Source of the DNA: Ga0077560 sp046330435
Lineage (GTDB): Bacteria; Actinomycetota; Thermoleophilia; Miltoncostaeales; Miltoncostaeaceae
Direction: 5' to 3'
Length of the DNA: 64,000 nucleotides
Assembly (NCBI GenBank): GCA_046330435.1
Contig: JAXLST010000016.1
Span: forward strand, 67,042 to 131,041
Position numbers and translations under genes: made by a program. Shown one piece after another: positions 33,362 to 43,106 of this stretch. Positions within the stretch are counted from its first letter, which is position 1. Each line of letters opens with the position of its first letter. The notes beneath the pieces are model-generated. The model was given only the letters and a program-made list of their open reading frames with translations. It ran no database searches and was not told the DNA's origin.

Positions 33362-34954
33362 TCAGGTCGCGGCGGCCGGCACGTCGCCCGCGGTGAGCGG
33401 CGTGAGCGTGAGCTCCGGGTGGCGCTGCTCGAAGAAGTTCAGCTGGATCTGGGTGTCGAACAGGGCCAGCACCCGCCCGTCGCTGCGCTCCAGCGTCTGC
33501 ACGGCGGCCCGCTCGATCGCCTGGACGTCGCCGGGCTCCACCAGGCGCACCACGCCGGTGCGCGGCGGGTCGAGCTCCACGCTGGCGCGGAACTCCTCGC
33601 GCAGGCGGTGCAGGGCGACCTCGAACTGCAGCGGCCCGACGGCGGCCAGGACGGGGACCGGGTCCTGGCGGGCGCGGCGGTGCAGCACCTGCACCACGCC
33701 CTCCTGGTCCAGCTGCTCCAGGCCCCGGCGGAACTGCTTGTGGCGGGAGCTGTCCATGTTCCGCGCGCTGGCGAACTGCTCGGGGGCGAACACCGGGATG
33801 GGCGGGTACTCCACGGCGCTGTCGGCGAAGACGGTGTCGCCGATCCGCAGCTCCGCGGCGTTCACCAGGGCGATCACGTCCCCCGGGTACGCCTCCTCCA
33901 GCGCGTGGCGCTCCCGCCCGAACGGCAGGTGCGCGTGGCGGGTGGTGAGCTGCTTGCCGGAGCGCGCCAGGGTGAGGGTCTGGCCCCGCTCGAAGCACCC
34001 GGAGCACACCCGCACGTAGGCGATGCGGTCGCGGTGCGCGGGGTCCGAGTTGGCCTGCATCTTGAAGACGAAGCCGCTGAAGGAGTCGGTGACCGCGCGC
34101 TCCTCGCCGCCGGCGGTGGCCCACGGGCCGGGCGGCGGGGCGAGGTCCACCAGGGCGTCCAGCACGTGCCGCACGCCGAAGTTCGCGAGGGCGGAGCCGA
34201 AGAACACCGGCGTGAGGCGGCCCGCGCGGAACGCCTGGGCGTCCATCTCCGCCCCGGCGACGTCCAGCAGGTCCCGCTCGTCGTCGGCGTGGCGGCGGGC
34301 CGCGGCGTCCAGCGGGGCGTCCGCCCACGGCACCACGTGCTCCTCCGCCTCGGTGGCGCCGCGCGCCGACCGGGTGAACCCGATGAACGCGTCCTGCTCG
34401 CGCCAGTACAGCCCGGCGAACGCGCCGTCGGCGCTGACCGGCCAGGTCATGGGCGCGGCGGTCATCCCCATCTCGGTCTCGATCTGGTCGAGCAGCTCCA
34501 GGGGCTCCAGGCCGGGGCGGTCCACCTTGTTCGCGAAGCTGATGACCGGCACGCCGCGCTTGAGGCACACCGCCAGCAGCTTGCGGGTCTGGTCCTCGAT
34601 GCCCTTCGCGGCGTCCAGCACCATCACCGCGGCGTCGCACGCGGTGAGCACCCGGTAGGTGTCCTCCGAGAAGTCACGGTGCCCCGGGGTGTCCAGCAGG
34701 TTCAGCACCGTGTCGCGGTACTCGAACCGCATGACGGTGGAGCTCACGGAGATGCCGCGCTGCTGCTCGATCGCCATCCAGTCGGAGGCGGTGGAGCGGT
34801 GCCCGCGGCGGGCCTTCACCGCGCCGGCCATCTCGATGGCGCCCCCGTACAGCAGGAGCTTCTCGGTGAGGGTGGTCTTCCCGGCGTCCGGGTGGGAGAT
34901 GATCGCGAAGGTGCGGCGGCGGGCGGCCTCGCCGGGGACGGCGGCGGCGGTCAC
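33362..34954 (-). CDS. prfC: Peptide chain release factor 3
   Basis: This 530-residue GTPase, the normal length for RF3, has a P-loop SHPDAGKTT, switch II LDTPGHRDFSEDTYR and the NKVD recognition motif. RF3 removes RF1/RF2 from the ribosome after peptide release using GTP. GTG 34954 is chosen because GGAGG sits five bases upstream. The N-terminus then reads MTAAAVPGEAARRRTFAI. It stands alone between the GGDEF-EAL gene, with which it converges, and acr3. Confidence 0.95.
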   Translation of the reverse strand: MTAAAVPGEAARRRTFAIISHPDAGKTTLTEKLLLYGGAIEMAGAVKARRGHRSTASDWMAIEQQRGISVSSTVMRFEYRDTVLNLLDTPGHRDFSEDTYRVLTACDAAVMVLDAAKGIEDQTRKLLAVCLKRGVPVISFANKVDRPGLEPLELLDQIETEMGMTAAPMTWPVSADGAFAGLYWREQDAFIGFTRSARGATEAEEHVVPWADAPLDAAARRHADDERDLLDVAGAEMDAQAFRAGRLTPVFFGSALANFGVRHVLDALVDLAPPPGPWATAGGEERAVTDSFSGFVFKMQANSDPAHRDRIAYVRVCSGCFERGQTLTLARSGKQLTTRHAHLPFGRERHALEEAYPGDVIALVNAAELRIGDTVFADSAVEYPPIPVFAPEQFASARNMDSSRHKQFRRGLEQLDQEGVVQVLHRRARQDPVPVLAAVGPLQFEVALHRLREEFRASVELDPPRTGVVRLVEPGDVQAIERAAVQTLERSDGRVLALFDTQIQLNFFEQRHPELTLTPLTAGDVPAAAT

Positions 34955-35028
34955 GCCGGCCTCCGGAGGTGTGAAGGGGAGCGCATCCCCTCCACGGTAA
35001 CGGACGCGCCGCGCGCGGGACCGGCCCG

Positions 35029-36108
35029 CTACGCCGCGGCGGCTCCGACGGCCCGCCAGCGGCGCGCGGCCCACAGCGACACGTACACCAGGCCCACCAG
35101 GACCGGCACCTCGATGAGCGGGCCCACCACGCCCGCCAGCGCCTGGCCGCTGGTGGCGCCGAACACGCCGACGGCGACGGCGATCGCGAGCTCGAAGTTG
35201 TTGGAGGCGGCGGTGAACGCCACGGCGGCCGTGCGCGGGTACCCCAGCCGCAGGCGCATGCCGGTGGCGAACGCCACGGCGAACATCACCGCGAAGTAGA
35301 CGAGCAGCGGCACGGCGATGCGGACGACGTCGCCGGGGTTCGCGGTGATCGCGTCGCCCTGCAGCGCGAACAGCATCACGATCGTGAACAGCAGCGCGTA
35401 CAGCGCCAGCGGGGCGATGCGCGGCAGGAACCGCTCGGCGTACCAGCGCTCCCCGCGCCGGCGGATCCCGGTCATGCGGGTGAGGAACCCGGCGGCCAGC
35501 GGGATGCCCAGGAAGATGAGGACGGTGCGGGCGACCTCCCACATCGACACCTCGAACCCCTGGGTGTCCAGGCCCAGCCAGCCGGGCAGCACCGACAGGT
35601 AGAACCAGCCCAGGACGCTGTAGGCGACGATCTGGAACAGGCTGTTGATGGCCACCAGCAGCGCCGTGGCCTCGCGGTCGGCGCACGCCAGGTCGGTCCA
35701 GATGAGCACCATCGCGATGCACCGCGCCAGGCCCACGATGATGAGGCCGGTGCGGTACTCCGGCTGGTCGGCCAGGAACACCCAGGCCAGGGCGAACATC
35801 AGCGCCGGGCCCACCACCCAGTTGAGCACCAGCGAGCTCGCCATGAGCCGCCGCTCGCCGGTGAGGTGCCCCAGCTCCTCGTACCGGACCTTGGCGAGCA
35901 CCGGGTACATCATCAGCAGCAGGCCGATGGCGATGGGCAGCGACACCGTCCCCACCCGCAGCGCGTCGAGGGCGTCGTCGAGGCCGGGGATGAGGGCCCC
36001 CAGCGCCAGGCCCGCGGCCATGGCCAGCCCGATCCACACCGGCAGGAAGCGGTCGAGGACCGACAGGCGCCCCAGGACCGCCGCCTCCGCGCCGCTCGTG
36101 GCGGTCAC
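35029..36108 (-). CDS. acr3: ACR3-type arsenite efflux transporter
   Basis: This 359-residue protein with about ten membrane helices carries the ACR3 landmarks: the conserved Cys in GLARCIAMVLIW and the AASNNFELAIAVA segment with its essential acidic residue. It exports As(III) using the proton gradient. The GTG start overlaps the arsC stop by GTGA, so the two are co-translated. Control is presumably by the divergent ArsR. Confidence 0.95.
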   Translation of the reverse strand: MTATSGAEAAVLGRLSVLDRFLPVWIGLAMAAGLALGALIPGLDDALDALRVGTVSLPIAIGLLLMMYPVLAKVRYEELGHLTGERRLMASSLVLNWVVGPALMFALAWVFLADQPEYRTGLIIVGLARCIAMVLIWTDLACADREATALLVAINSLFQIVAYSVLGWFYLSVLPGWLGLDTQGFEVSMWEVARTVLIFLGIPLAAGFLTRMTGIRRRGERWYAERFLPRIAPLALYALLFTIVMLFALQGDAITANPGDVVRIAVPLLVYFAVMFAVAFATGMRLRLGYPRTAAVAFTAASNNFELAIAVAVGVFGATSGQALAGVVGPLIEVPVLVGLVYVSLWAARRWRAVGAAAA

Positions 36109-36527
36109 GCGGGGTCCCCGGCCGGCGCGACGCCCAGCTCGTCCAGGAGGCGTTCGATGCGGCCCCGGATGTCGTCCCGGATCTCCCGCACCGTGTCCAG
36201 GTCCTGGCCCGCGGGGTCCCGCACCTGCCAGTCCTCGTACCGCTTGCCCGGGTACACCGGGCACGTGTCGCCGCAGCCCATGGTGATCACCACGTCCGCC
36301 GCCCGCACGGCGTCGTCGGTGAGCCGCGCGGGGACCGCCCCCTCCAGGGGCAGGCCGATCTCCCGCATCGCCCGCGCGGCGACGGGGTTGACGGCGTCCC
36401 CCGGCGCCGATCCGCCGGAGCGCACCTCCACGCGCCCGCCGGAGAGCGCGGCGGCGAACCGCGCGGCCATCTGGGAGCGGCCGGCGTTGTGAACGCAGAC
36501 GAACAGCACGACGGGTGCGGTGGTCAC
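36105..36527 (-). CDS. arsC: Arsenate reductase, low-molecular-weight phosphatase type
   Basis: This 140-residue protein has the phosphatase loop CVHNAGRSQM near the N-terminus and further Cys in MGCGDTCPVYPGKRYEDW, as in thioredoxin- or mycothiol-linked ArsC enzymes. It reduces As(V) to As(III) for export by the downstream ACR3. The GTG start (36527) has GGAGG about seven bases upstream. It overlaps acr3 by four bases and is divergent from arsR. Confidence 0.93.
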   Translation of the reverse strand: MTTAPVVLFVCVHNAGRSQMAARFAAALSGGRVEVRSGGSAPGDAVNPVAARAMREIGLPLEGAVPARLTDDAVRAADVVITMGCGDTCPVYPGKRYEDWQVRDPAGQDLDTVREIRDDIRGRIERLLDELGVAPAGDPA

Positions 36528-36563
36528 CGTGGGGCCTCCGGGACTGGGACCGCGTGAGCCTAT

Positions 36564-36590
36564 TCGATTGACAAACATCATTTCAATCGA
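36564..36590. promoter_or_regulatory. ArsR operator in the arsC-arsR intergenic region
   Basis: TCGATTGA (36564-36571) and TCAATCGA (36583-36590) are perfect 8-bp inverted repeats around an 11-base AT-rich spacer. Such ATTGA/TCAAT palindromes bind ArsR/SmtB dimers. The site lies between arsC and the arsR start (36604) and so can repress both directions. Confidence 0.75.
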
Positions 36591-36603
36591 CGACAGTAGA
36601 TTC

Positions 36604-36981
36604 ATGAGCGTCGATCTGGAGCTGTCCCCCAAGTCCAAGCGGCCGGCGGGCGCGCCGTGCTGCCAGCCGGTGGTCTACCCCGACGTGGAGCGCGAGCACG
36701 CCGACCGCATGGCGGCCATCGCGAAGGCCCTCGGCGACCCGGTGCGGCTGCAGCTGGTGGACGTGCTGCGCAAGCACGCCGGCAAGGTGTGCGTCTGCGA
36801 GCTGACGCCGCTGTTCGACGTGGGCCAGTCGACCGTCTCGCACCACCTCAAGGTGCTGCGGCGGGCGGGGATCGTGGACTCCGAGCGGCAGGGCCTGTGG
36901 GCCTACTACTACGTCATCCCCGGGGCCCTGCGCGAGTTCTCCGCGTGGCTCGCCGGGATCCCGGCACAGGAGACCGCATGA
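36604..36981 (+). CDS. arsR: ArsR-family arsenic-responsive repressor
   Basis: This 125-residue winged-helix repressor has its recognition helix in STVSHHLKVLRRAG and Cys63/Cys65 in KVCVCEL at the classic ArsR As(III) site. An extra Cys pair at 19-20 (APCCQP) could supply the third ligand, as in actinobacterial CgArsR-like proteins. It binds the palindrome at 36564-36590. Its stop overlaps the arsM ATG (ATGA), so regulator and methylase are co-expressed. Confidence 0.94.
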   Translation: MSVDLELSPKSKRPAGAPCCQPVVYPDVEREHADRMAAIAKALGDPVRLQLVDVLRKHAGKVCVCELTPLFDVGQSTVSHHLKVLRRAGIVDSERQGLWAYYYVIPGALREFSAWLAGIPAQETA

Positions 36982-37763
36982 GCGCGCAGGACACCCACGC
37001 CCGCGTCCAGGAGACCTACGGGGAGGCCGCCCGCGCCGCCGCCGCGGGCGACAGGGCCGACTGCTGCGGGGAGATCAGCTGTTGCGACCGGGCCGGCAAC
37101 GAGGTGTTCGGCGCCGCCCTCTACGACGCCGTCCAGCACGGTGAGCTGCCGGAGGCCGCGGTGCTGGCGAGCCTGGGATGCGGCAACCCGGTCGCGGTGG
37201 CCGAGCTGCGCGAGGGCGAGACCGTCCTGGACCTGGGCTCCGGCGGCGGCATCGACGTGCTGCTGTCCGCCCGCCGGGTGGGGCCGGCCGGCATGGCGTT
37301 CGGGCTCGACATGACCGACGAGATGCTGGAGCTCGCGCGGCGAAACGCCGCCGAGGCCGGCGTCGCCAACGTCCGGTTCGTGAAGGGCCGCATCGAGGAG
37401 ATCCCGCTCCCCGGCGCGAGCGTCGACGTGATCATCAGCAACTGCGTGGTGAACCTGTCGCCCGACAAACCGGCGGTGATGCGCGAGGCGCACCGGGTGC
37501 TGCGGGCCGGCGGGCGCCTCGGGATCAGCGACGTCGTCGCCGAGGACCGCCTCACCCCCGCCGAGCGCGCCGAGCGGGGCGACTGGGTGGGGTGCATCGC
37601 CGGGGCCCTGTCCCGGTCGGAGTACCTGGCGATCCTGGCCGGGGCCGGGTTCGCGGACGCCGAGATCACCTTCACGCACGAGGTCGCCGACGGGCTGCAC
37701 GGGGCGATCATCCGGGCGGTGAAGCCGGCGGAGGGCTGCTGCGGACCCGGGTGCTGCGGCTGA
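36978..37763 (+). CDS. arsM: Arsenite S-adenosylmethionine methyltransferase
   Basis: This 261-residue protein has the SAM-binding motif LDLGSGGGIDV, the conserved ISNCVVNLSPDK with the catalytic Cys and a Cys in DWVGCIAGAL. N-terminal CC pairs (DCCGEISCC) and a C-terminal CCGPGCCG tail are as in many ArsM proteins. It methylates As(III) to volatile or less toxic forms. It is coupled to arsR. Its last 56 bases overlap the 3' end of the glycosyltransferase gene on the opposite strand. Confidence 0.94.
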   Translation: MSAQDTHARVQETYGEAARAAAAGDRADCCGEISCCDRAGNEVFGAALYDAVQHGELPEAAVLASLGCGNPVAVAELREGETVLDLGSGGGIDVLLSARRVGPAGMAFGLDMTDEMLELARRNAAEAGVANVRFVKGRIEEIPLPGASVDVIISNCVVNLSPDKPAVMREAHRVLRAGGRLGISDVVAEDRLTPAERAERGDWVGCIAGALSRSEYLAILAGAGFADAEITFTHEVADGLHGAIIRAVKPAEGCCGPGCCG

Positions 37764-38895
37764 GGGACCCGGGGGCGCGCGACCGGCTCGTCCGCTCGGC
37801 CTCCGAGGCCGCGATCGCCAGGGCGAGGCGCTCGTAGCGCCGGGTGATCGCCGGCCCGGAGAACCGCGCCGCGACGTCGCCGCGGCAGACGTGCGGGTCG
37901 ATGCGGTCGAGGGACCGGGCGGCCGCCACGAGGTCGGCGGGCGTGTCGCCGATGAACCCCGTGACGCCGTCGCGGACCACCTCGGGGACGGCGCCCCTGC
38001 GCAGCGCGACCACCGGGGTGCCCGCGGCGAGCGCCTCGATCATCACCATCCCGAACGGCTCCTCCCAGCGGATGGGGAACAGCAGCGCGCGAGCGCCGGC
38101 GAGCAGGCGGTGCGTCGCGGCCCGGTCGAGCTCGCCGAGGAACGCGACGTCCTCACCCAGGTGCGGTTCGACCCGCTCGCGGAAGTACGCGAGCTCGAGC
38201 GGCTCGCGGCACTTCGCGGCGATGCGGAGCGGCATCCCGAGCTCCCGGGCGATCGCGACGGCCTCCTCGATGCCCTTCTCGGGGCACATCCTGCCGACCA
38301 CCGCGAGGTACCCCTCGTGCCCGGCGGCGAACGGGGCCTCGGCGAGGTCCAGGCCGTTGTGGCACACGCCGACGAACGGCAGACCGGCGGCCCGGCCCGC
38401 CTGGGAATGGCTGATCGCGACCAGCCGCAGGCGCGCGGCGTGCGGGCCCATGCGGGTGAACGCCCGCACCTGGGCCGGGTCGGGCACGCCGTGCACCACG
38501 TGCACCGCCGGGGCGTCCGCCCGGAGCAGCCGCTCGGTGACCACCAGCGACGCGTTGTCGAACACCACGTCGCACCCCTCCACGGCCTCGGCGGCGGCCG
38601 CCGCGAACCGCCGCTCGGCGGACGGCTCCCCGATGGGCTCCGGCAGGTGGTCCAGGGGCGCCACGGCCTCGACGCCGGGAACGCCGGAGCCGTGCCCGGC
38701 GACCAGCGTCACCCGGTGCCCGCGCCGCGCCAGGCCGGCGGCGACCAGGGCGACGACCCGCTCGGTCCCGCCGTATGCGGGAGGCGGGGTGGGCAGCCAG
38801 GGCGGCGCGACGATCCCGATCCGCAGGCGGACCGTGTCCCGGCTCGCCACGCGTCCCGCGTGGATGTGATGGTTGGCGGGGTCGTCCGGCGACAT
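37708..38895 (-). CDS. Glycosyltransferase family 4 (GT-B fold)
   Basis: This 395-residue protein has an N-terminal PPAYGGTERVVALVAAGL donor/acceptor segment and a C-terminal half with VGRMCPEKGIEEAV and the E-x7-E motif region (WEEPFGMVMIEALAAGTPVVA). It transfers a sugar from a nucleotide donor. The acceptor is unknown, and glycogen, trehalose-like or cell-wall glycans are possible given the divergent debranching-type enzyme. ATG 38895 has AAGGAG seven bases upstream. The last 18 codons overlap the end of arsM antisense. Confidence 0.9.
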   Translation of the reverse strand: MSPDDPANHHIHAGRVASRDTVRLRIGIVAPPWLPTPPPAYGGTERVVALVAAGLARRGHRVTLVAGHGSGVPGVEAVAPLDHLPEPIGEPSAERRFAAAAAEAVEGCDVVFDNASLVVTERLLRADAPAVHVVHGVPDPAQVRAFTRMGPHAARLRLVAISHSQAGRAAGLPFVGVCHNGLDLAEAPFAAGHEGYLAVVGRMCPEKGIEEAVAIARELGMPLRIAAKCREPLELAYFRERVEPHLGEDVAFLGELDRAATHRLLAGARALLFPIRWEEPFGMVMIEALAAGTPVVALRRGAVPEVVRDGVTGFIGDTPADLVAAARSLDRIDPHVCRGDVAARFSGPAITRRYERLALAIAASEAERTSRSRAPGSLSRSTRVRSSPPPASPPG

Positions 38896-39100
38896 GGAGT
38901 GCTCCTTCCGTGGTGGTGCCGACCGCGTTTCCCGGTCGCTCCGGCCCGTGAACTCGGACCGGGCGGGCGGCGTCCCGCACACCGCCCCGCCACCGGCTCC
39001 GCGTCCCGAGGGGCCCGGCCGGCCGCGCGCCGGGCGTTTGCCCCGCCGGCACGCGGGAATGCCGAGTCCGGGACGGCCGCGCCGCCCCTCCCGACACGCG

Positions 39101-41251
39101 ATGGCCCGTTCCCATCAGACCCACTGGCTCGCACGGCCGGACGGGACCCCCGAGATCCACGTGGGCCCCGGCGCGGTGGTGGCCATCGCCGGCCTGTCGT
39201 TCGCGATCAGCGACGAGCGGGGCGACCTCGGTGACGCGAACGAGGGCCTCCTGGTGCGCGACACCCGGCACCTCTCCCGGATGGAGCTCCGGTTCGACGG
39301 CGCGCCGATGCGCTCGCTCGGCGTGGGGCTCCTGGGATCGCACCGCTGCGACTTCCGCGGCTACCTGCCGCCGCGCCCCGGGTCGGCCGCGCTGGACGCC
39401 CCGTGGGAGGTGGAGCGCGACCGCCGGATGACCCCCGACGGCCTCACCGAGACCGTCACGCTCCGCGCGCGGGACCACGAGGAACCGGTGCGGGTGGACC
39501 TGCACCTGGCGGCCGACTTCGCGGACATCTTCGAGGTGCGCCGGCTGCAGGACGCGCGGGGGCTCATCCCCTCACGGCGCGTCCACGCCCAGGTGCACCC
39601 GGGCATGCTGGAGCTGACGGCCGCGGGCGGGCTGTCGACCACGGTGGAGATGGACCCGCCCCCGGAGCGCATCGACCGGCGGGTCGCCCAGTGGACCGCC
39701 CGGCCGGCACCCGACCGGCCCTGGGTGCTGCGCGTCCGGGTGACGGCGCGGGTGCGGGGGGTCACCACCGGTGACCGAGCCGGCCCGTCCCCCGTGCCGG
39801 CGCACGGCGCCGGCCACCCGGCCCCGGTCGTGACGGTCCCCGAGGGGCTCGCCCGGGCCGCGGCGGCGTCGCTGGCGGACCTGGAGGCGCTCACGCTGCC
39901 CGACCCGCTCGAGCCGGGGCGGCGCATCGTGACGGCCGGCATCCCGTGGTTCGTGGCGCTGTTCGGGCGGGACAGCCTCATCGCCGCCCACGAGGCCCGC
40001 ATCGCCGACCCCGGCCTGATGCTGGAGACCCTCCACGCGCTGGCCGCGCGGCAGGGACGCGTGCGGGACCCGGCCAACGACGAGGCGCCCGGCAAGATCC
40101 TCCACGAGGTGCGCCTCACACCCAGGCCGTGGCTCGGGGAGGGCACCGCGGGCGGCGCCCGGCCCTACTACGGCTCGGTGGACGCCACCCCGCTGTTCCT
40201 CATCATGCTCGGGGAGGCCCACCGCTGGGGCGCGTCCCCCGAGGAGCTCATGCCGCTGATGCCGGCCGCGGAGGCGGCCCTCGCCTGGCTGCGGGGGCCC
40301 GACGCCGACCCGGACGGGGACGGCCTGGTCGAGTACGCCGCCACGGGCCCGCGGTCGCTGGCCAACCAGGGCTGGAAGGACTCCGAGAACGCCGTCCAGT
40401 TCGCCGACGGCCGCCTCGCGGAACCGCCCATCGCCATGGCGGAGGTCCAGGGGTACGCGTTCCGGGCGCGCAAGCAGATGGCCGAGGTGCTCGCGGCGTT
40501 CGGCCGCGACGGCGAGGCCCAGGGCCTGGTGACGGAGGCCGACGCGCTGCGCTCGCTCGTGCGGGAGCGCTACTGGATCCCCGGCGACGGGGACCGCCCC
40601 GGGTACTTCGCGATGGCCCTGGACGGGGCCAAGCGGCCCGTCGACGGGGTGGCGTCGAACCTGGGGCACCTGCTGTGGTGCGGGGTGCCGTCCAATGACG
40701 AGGCCGCCGCCGTGGCACGCCACCTGGACGGCCCCGAGATGTCGAGCGGCTGGGGGCTCCGCACGCTGTCGGCCGCGTCGGCGGGCTTCAACCCCATCTC
40801 GTATCACGCCGGGTCGGTGTGGCCCCACGACACGATGTTCGCGATCCAGGGGCTGCGGCGGTACGGCCACGACGCGGAGGCGATGCGCCTGGCCGCCGGG
40901 CTCATCGACGCGTGCGCGGTGTTCGAGGACCGGCTCCCGGAGCTGTTCGGCGGGCACCCGCGGGACGTGACGGGCTTCCCCATCCCGTACCCCACCGCCT
41001 GCCGCCCACAGGCCTGGTCCGCGGGCGTGCCGCTGGCGCTCATCGCCTGCATGCTGGGGCTGGAGCCCGACATCCCCAACGGGGTGCTCTCCCTGGCCCC
41101 CGCCCTGCCCGTGAACGTCGCGAGCCTGCAGGTCGCGGCGATGCGCTTCCCGCAGGGGGAGCTGTCGATCGCGATCGACCACGACGGCGCCCGCCTGCTG
41201 GGCCAGCCCGCGGGCCTGCGCATCGAGTTCCGGCCGCCGGCCGGCCCCTGA
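39101..41251 (+). CDS. Amylo-alpha-1,6-glucosidase / glycogen debranching-type enzyme
   Basis: This 716-residue protein has an N-terminal beta-sandwich (about 1-220, with DTRHLSRMELRFDG) and an (alpha/alpha)6 catalytic barrel (about 250-690) carrying IPWFVALFGRDSLIAAHEAR, NQGWKDSENAVQF and YHAGSVWPHDTMF. These are hallmarks of the GDE/GH15-like family, sometimes labelled mannosylglycerate or trehalose hydrolases. It probably cleaves alpha-glucosidic bonds of a storage or compatible glycan. ATG 39101 is chosen over ATG 39059, and neither has a strong ribosome site. The 205 bases before it, shared with the divergent glycosyltransferase, should hold both promoters. Confidence 0.85.
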   Translation: MARSHQTHWLARPDGTPEIHVGPGAVVAIAGLSFAISDERGDLGDANEGLLVRDTRHLSRMELRFDGAPMRSLGVGLLGSHRCDFRGYLPPRPGSAALDAPWEVERDRRMTPDGLTETVTLRARDHEEPVRVDLHLAADFADIFEVRRLQDARGLIPSRRVHAQVHPGMLELTAAGGLSTTVEMDPPPERIDRRVAQWTARPAPDRPWVLRVRVTARVRGVTTGDRAGPSPVPAHGAGHPAPVVTVPEGLARAAAASLADLEALTLPDPLEPGRRIVTAGIPWFVALFGRDSLIAAHEARIADPGLMLETLHALAARQGRVRDPANDEAPGKILHEVRLTPRPWLGEGTAGGARPYYGSVDATPLFLIMLGEAHRWGASPEELMPLMPAAEAALAWLRGPDADPDGDGLVEYAATGPRSLANQGWKDSENAVQFADGRLAEPPIAMAEVQGYAFRARKQMAEVLAAFGRDGEAQGLVTEADALRSLVRERYWIPGDGDRPGYFAMALDGAKRPVDGVASNLGHLLWCGVPSNDEAAAVARHLDGPEMSSGWGLRTLSAASAGFNPISYHAGSVWPHDTMFAIQGLRRYGHDAEAMRLAAGLIDACAVFEDRLPELFGGHPRDVTGFPIPYPTACRPQAWSAGVPLALIACMLGLEPDIPNGVLSLAPALPVNVASLQVAAMRFPQGELSIAIDHDGARLLGQPAGLRIEFRPPAGP

Positions 41252-41272
41252 GGACCGGTCCGGCGGGGCCGG

Positions 41273-43005
41273 CTACTGGACCGTGACGTTGCGGCCCGCG
41301 CCGCCCAGCAGGCGGTCGATGCCCCTGCCGCCCACCAGGCGGTCGGGCCGGCGCCGCCCTCCAGCCGGTCGCGGCCGCTGCCGCCGGTGAGGATGTCCGC
41401 GCCGGGCCCGCCCAGCAGGCGGTCCGCGCCCAGGCCACCGGCGAGCCGGTCGCGCCCGGCGCCGCCGCAAACGATGTCGTTCCCGCCGAGGCCCGTCACG
41501 ACGTCGTCGCCGCCGAGGGCGGCGATGACGTCCGGGCCCGGCGTGCCGCGCAGGGTGTCGGGCCCCGCGGTGCCGACGATCGTCGCCGGCCTGCCGGCGC
41601 AGCTGGCGGTCGTGCCCGCCGCCCCGCCCGGACCCGACGGGTCGCCGGGGCCGGGCTCCGGCGGGTCGCCGCCCAGCAGCCGCGCGACGGCGATGTCCTG
41701 AGACCCGTTCGACGCCGGCTTGGTGGTGCCGGCGAGCACGATGCGGCCGTCGGGGCGCAGCGCGACGGAGCGCGCGTCCTCGAAGCCGCCGAGGTCGACC
41801 GTCACGGTGCCGCCGGTGCCGAACGTGGGGTCCGGGGACCCGTCGGGACGGAGGCGGGCGACGGCCATGTCGTCGTTGCCGGCCGGTCCGCGCGAGCCAC
41901 CGGCCACGAGGATCTTGCCGTTCGGCTGCAGCACGACGCTGCTCGCGTCGGCGTCCGACCCGATGCGGATCGTGACGAGGCCGTCCCCGGAGAAGGAGGG
42001 ATCGGGCAGTCCGTCCGGGAGCAGCCGGACCACCGCGAAGTCGTCCCCGGCGGCGCCGGGCGTCCTCGCCCGGGCGCCCGCGGCGACGATCTTCCCGTCC
42101 GGCTGGATGGCGATCGAGGACACGTAGTCGAACCCGCCGGCGTCGATGACGGTGCGGCCGGTGCCGCCGCCGAACGAGGGGTCGTCATCCGCCTGCGGGT
42201 TGAGCAGCCGGCCGATGAGGATGTCGGTGTTCCCGGCGGTCTCGATGGCGCCGCCGTACACGATGCGCCCGTCGGGTTGCAGGACGATGTCCTCGACCGA
42301 CATGGAGCGGCTCCCGAAGTCCTCGGAGAACCCGCCCGTGCCGTCCGCGAACGCCGGGTCGAAGGTGCCCTCGTTCTCCAGCAGGCGGGCGAAGAGGCCG
42401 TCGCTCGAGAGGCTGGCCTCGTACCGGTATCCGGAGACCAGCACGCGCCCGTCCTGCTGCAGGACGATCCCGCTGAGGGAGTCGTCGGCCCCGAACGGGA
42501 CGGTCGCCACGCCGTCACCGCCGCCGAAGGACGGGTCGAAGGTGCCCTCCACGGCGAGCAGGCGTGACACCAGGCCGTCACCCCCCGTCCACCCCGCCAC
42601 CACGATGCGCCCGTCGGGTCGCAGCGCCACGTCGTTGACGCCGTCGTCGGGGCCGAGGTTGATGCGGGACCAGCCGAAGCCGAGGCCGTAGCCCGGATCG
42701 AGGGCCGCGGTGTCGGCCAGCAACTGGGCGACGAACCCGTCGGAACCGACCGCGAGACCCCCCCTGAGCGATCCCGCGACGACCAGGCGGCCGTCGGGCC
42801 GCTGCACCATCGTCCCGACGGACTCGGATCCGCCCAGGTCGGTGGTGGCCACGCCGAAGTCGCCGAACGTGGGGTCGAGGTCTCCCGGCGCGGCGCCGGC
42901 GGCGGTCGCGGCGCCGGCGGCGAGCGCGAGCGCCGCCGCGAGCGCCCCGGCACGGGAGGCGGGCCGGCATGGGCGGCGGTGGGCACGGCGTCGGGTGGGT
43001 CGCAT
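41273..43005 (-). pseudogene. Secreted delta-60 repeat / RTX protein, one-base frameshift
   Basis: ATG 43005 begins a twin-Arg-rich signal peptide (MRPTRRRAHRR). Seven delta-60 repeats follow, each with DPxFGxxG and a VxLQPDGxIVVAG strand, then a Pro/Gly linker and an RTX nonapeptide tail (GGxGxDxLxGG). A base is missing near 41350, where GGAG should run on into PDRLVGGRGIDRL. The correct frame ends with TAG at 41273, and the uncorrected frame would run on antisense through the glucosidase gene. The corrected length is about 577 residues. The architecture parallels the RTX-tailed protein at 26334-28402. Confidence 0.82.
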
Positions 43006-43106
43006 GGCGCGCATGCTCCCCGCGCGCGTGACGCGCGACGAGCCCCCCAAGGGATGAAACCCCTCATCCCAGGTCCTCGGATCGCGGCGCGGGCGATACT
43101 GCCGCC

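Noticed and set aside
34955..36037. N-terminal extension of PrfC upstream of GTG 34954
   Set aside because: The frame stays open through the acr3 region but encodes Arg/Gly-rich sequence, and GTG 34954 has a good ribosome site and gives normal RF3 length.
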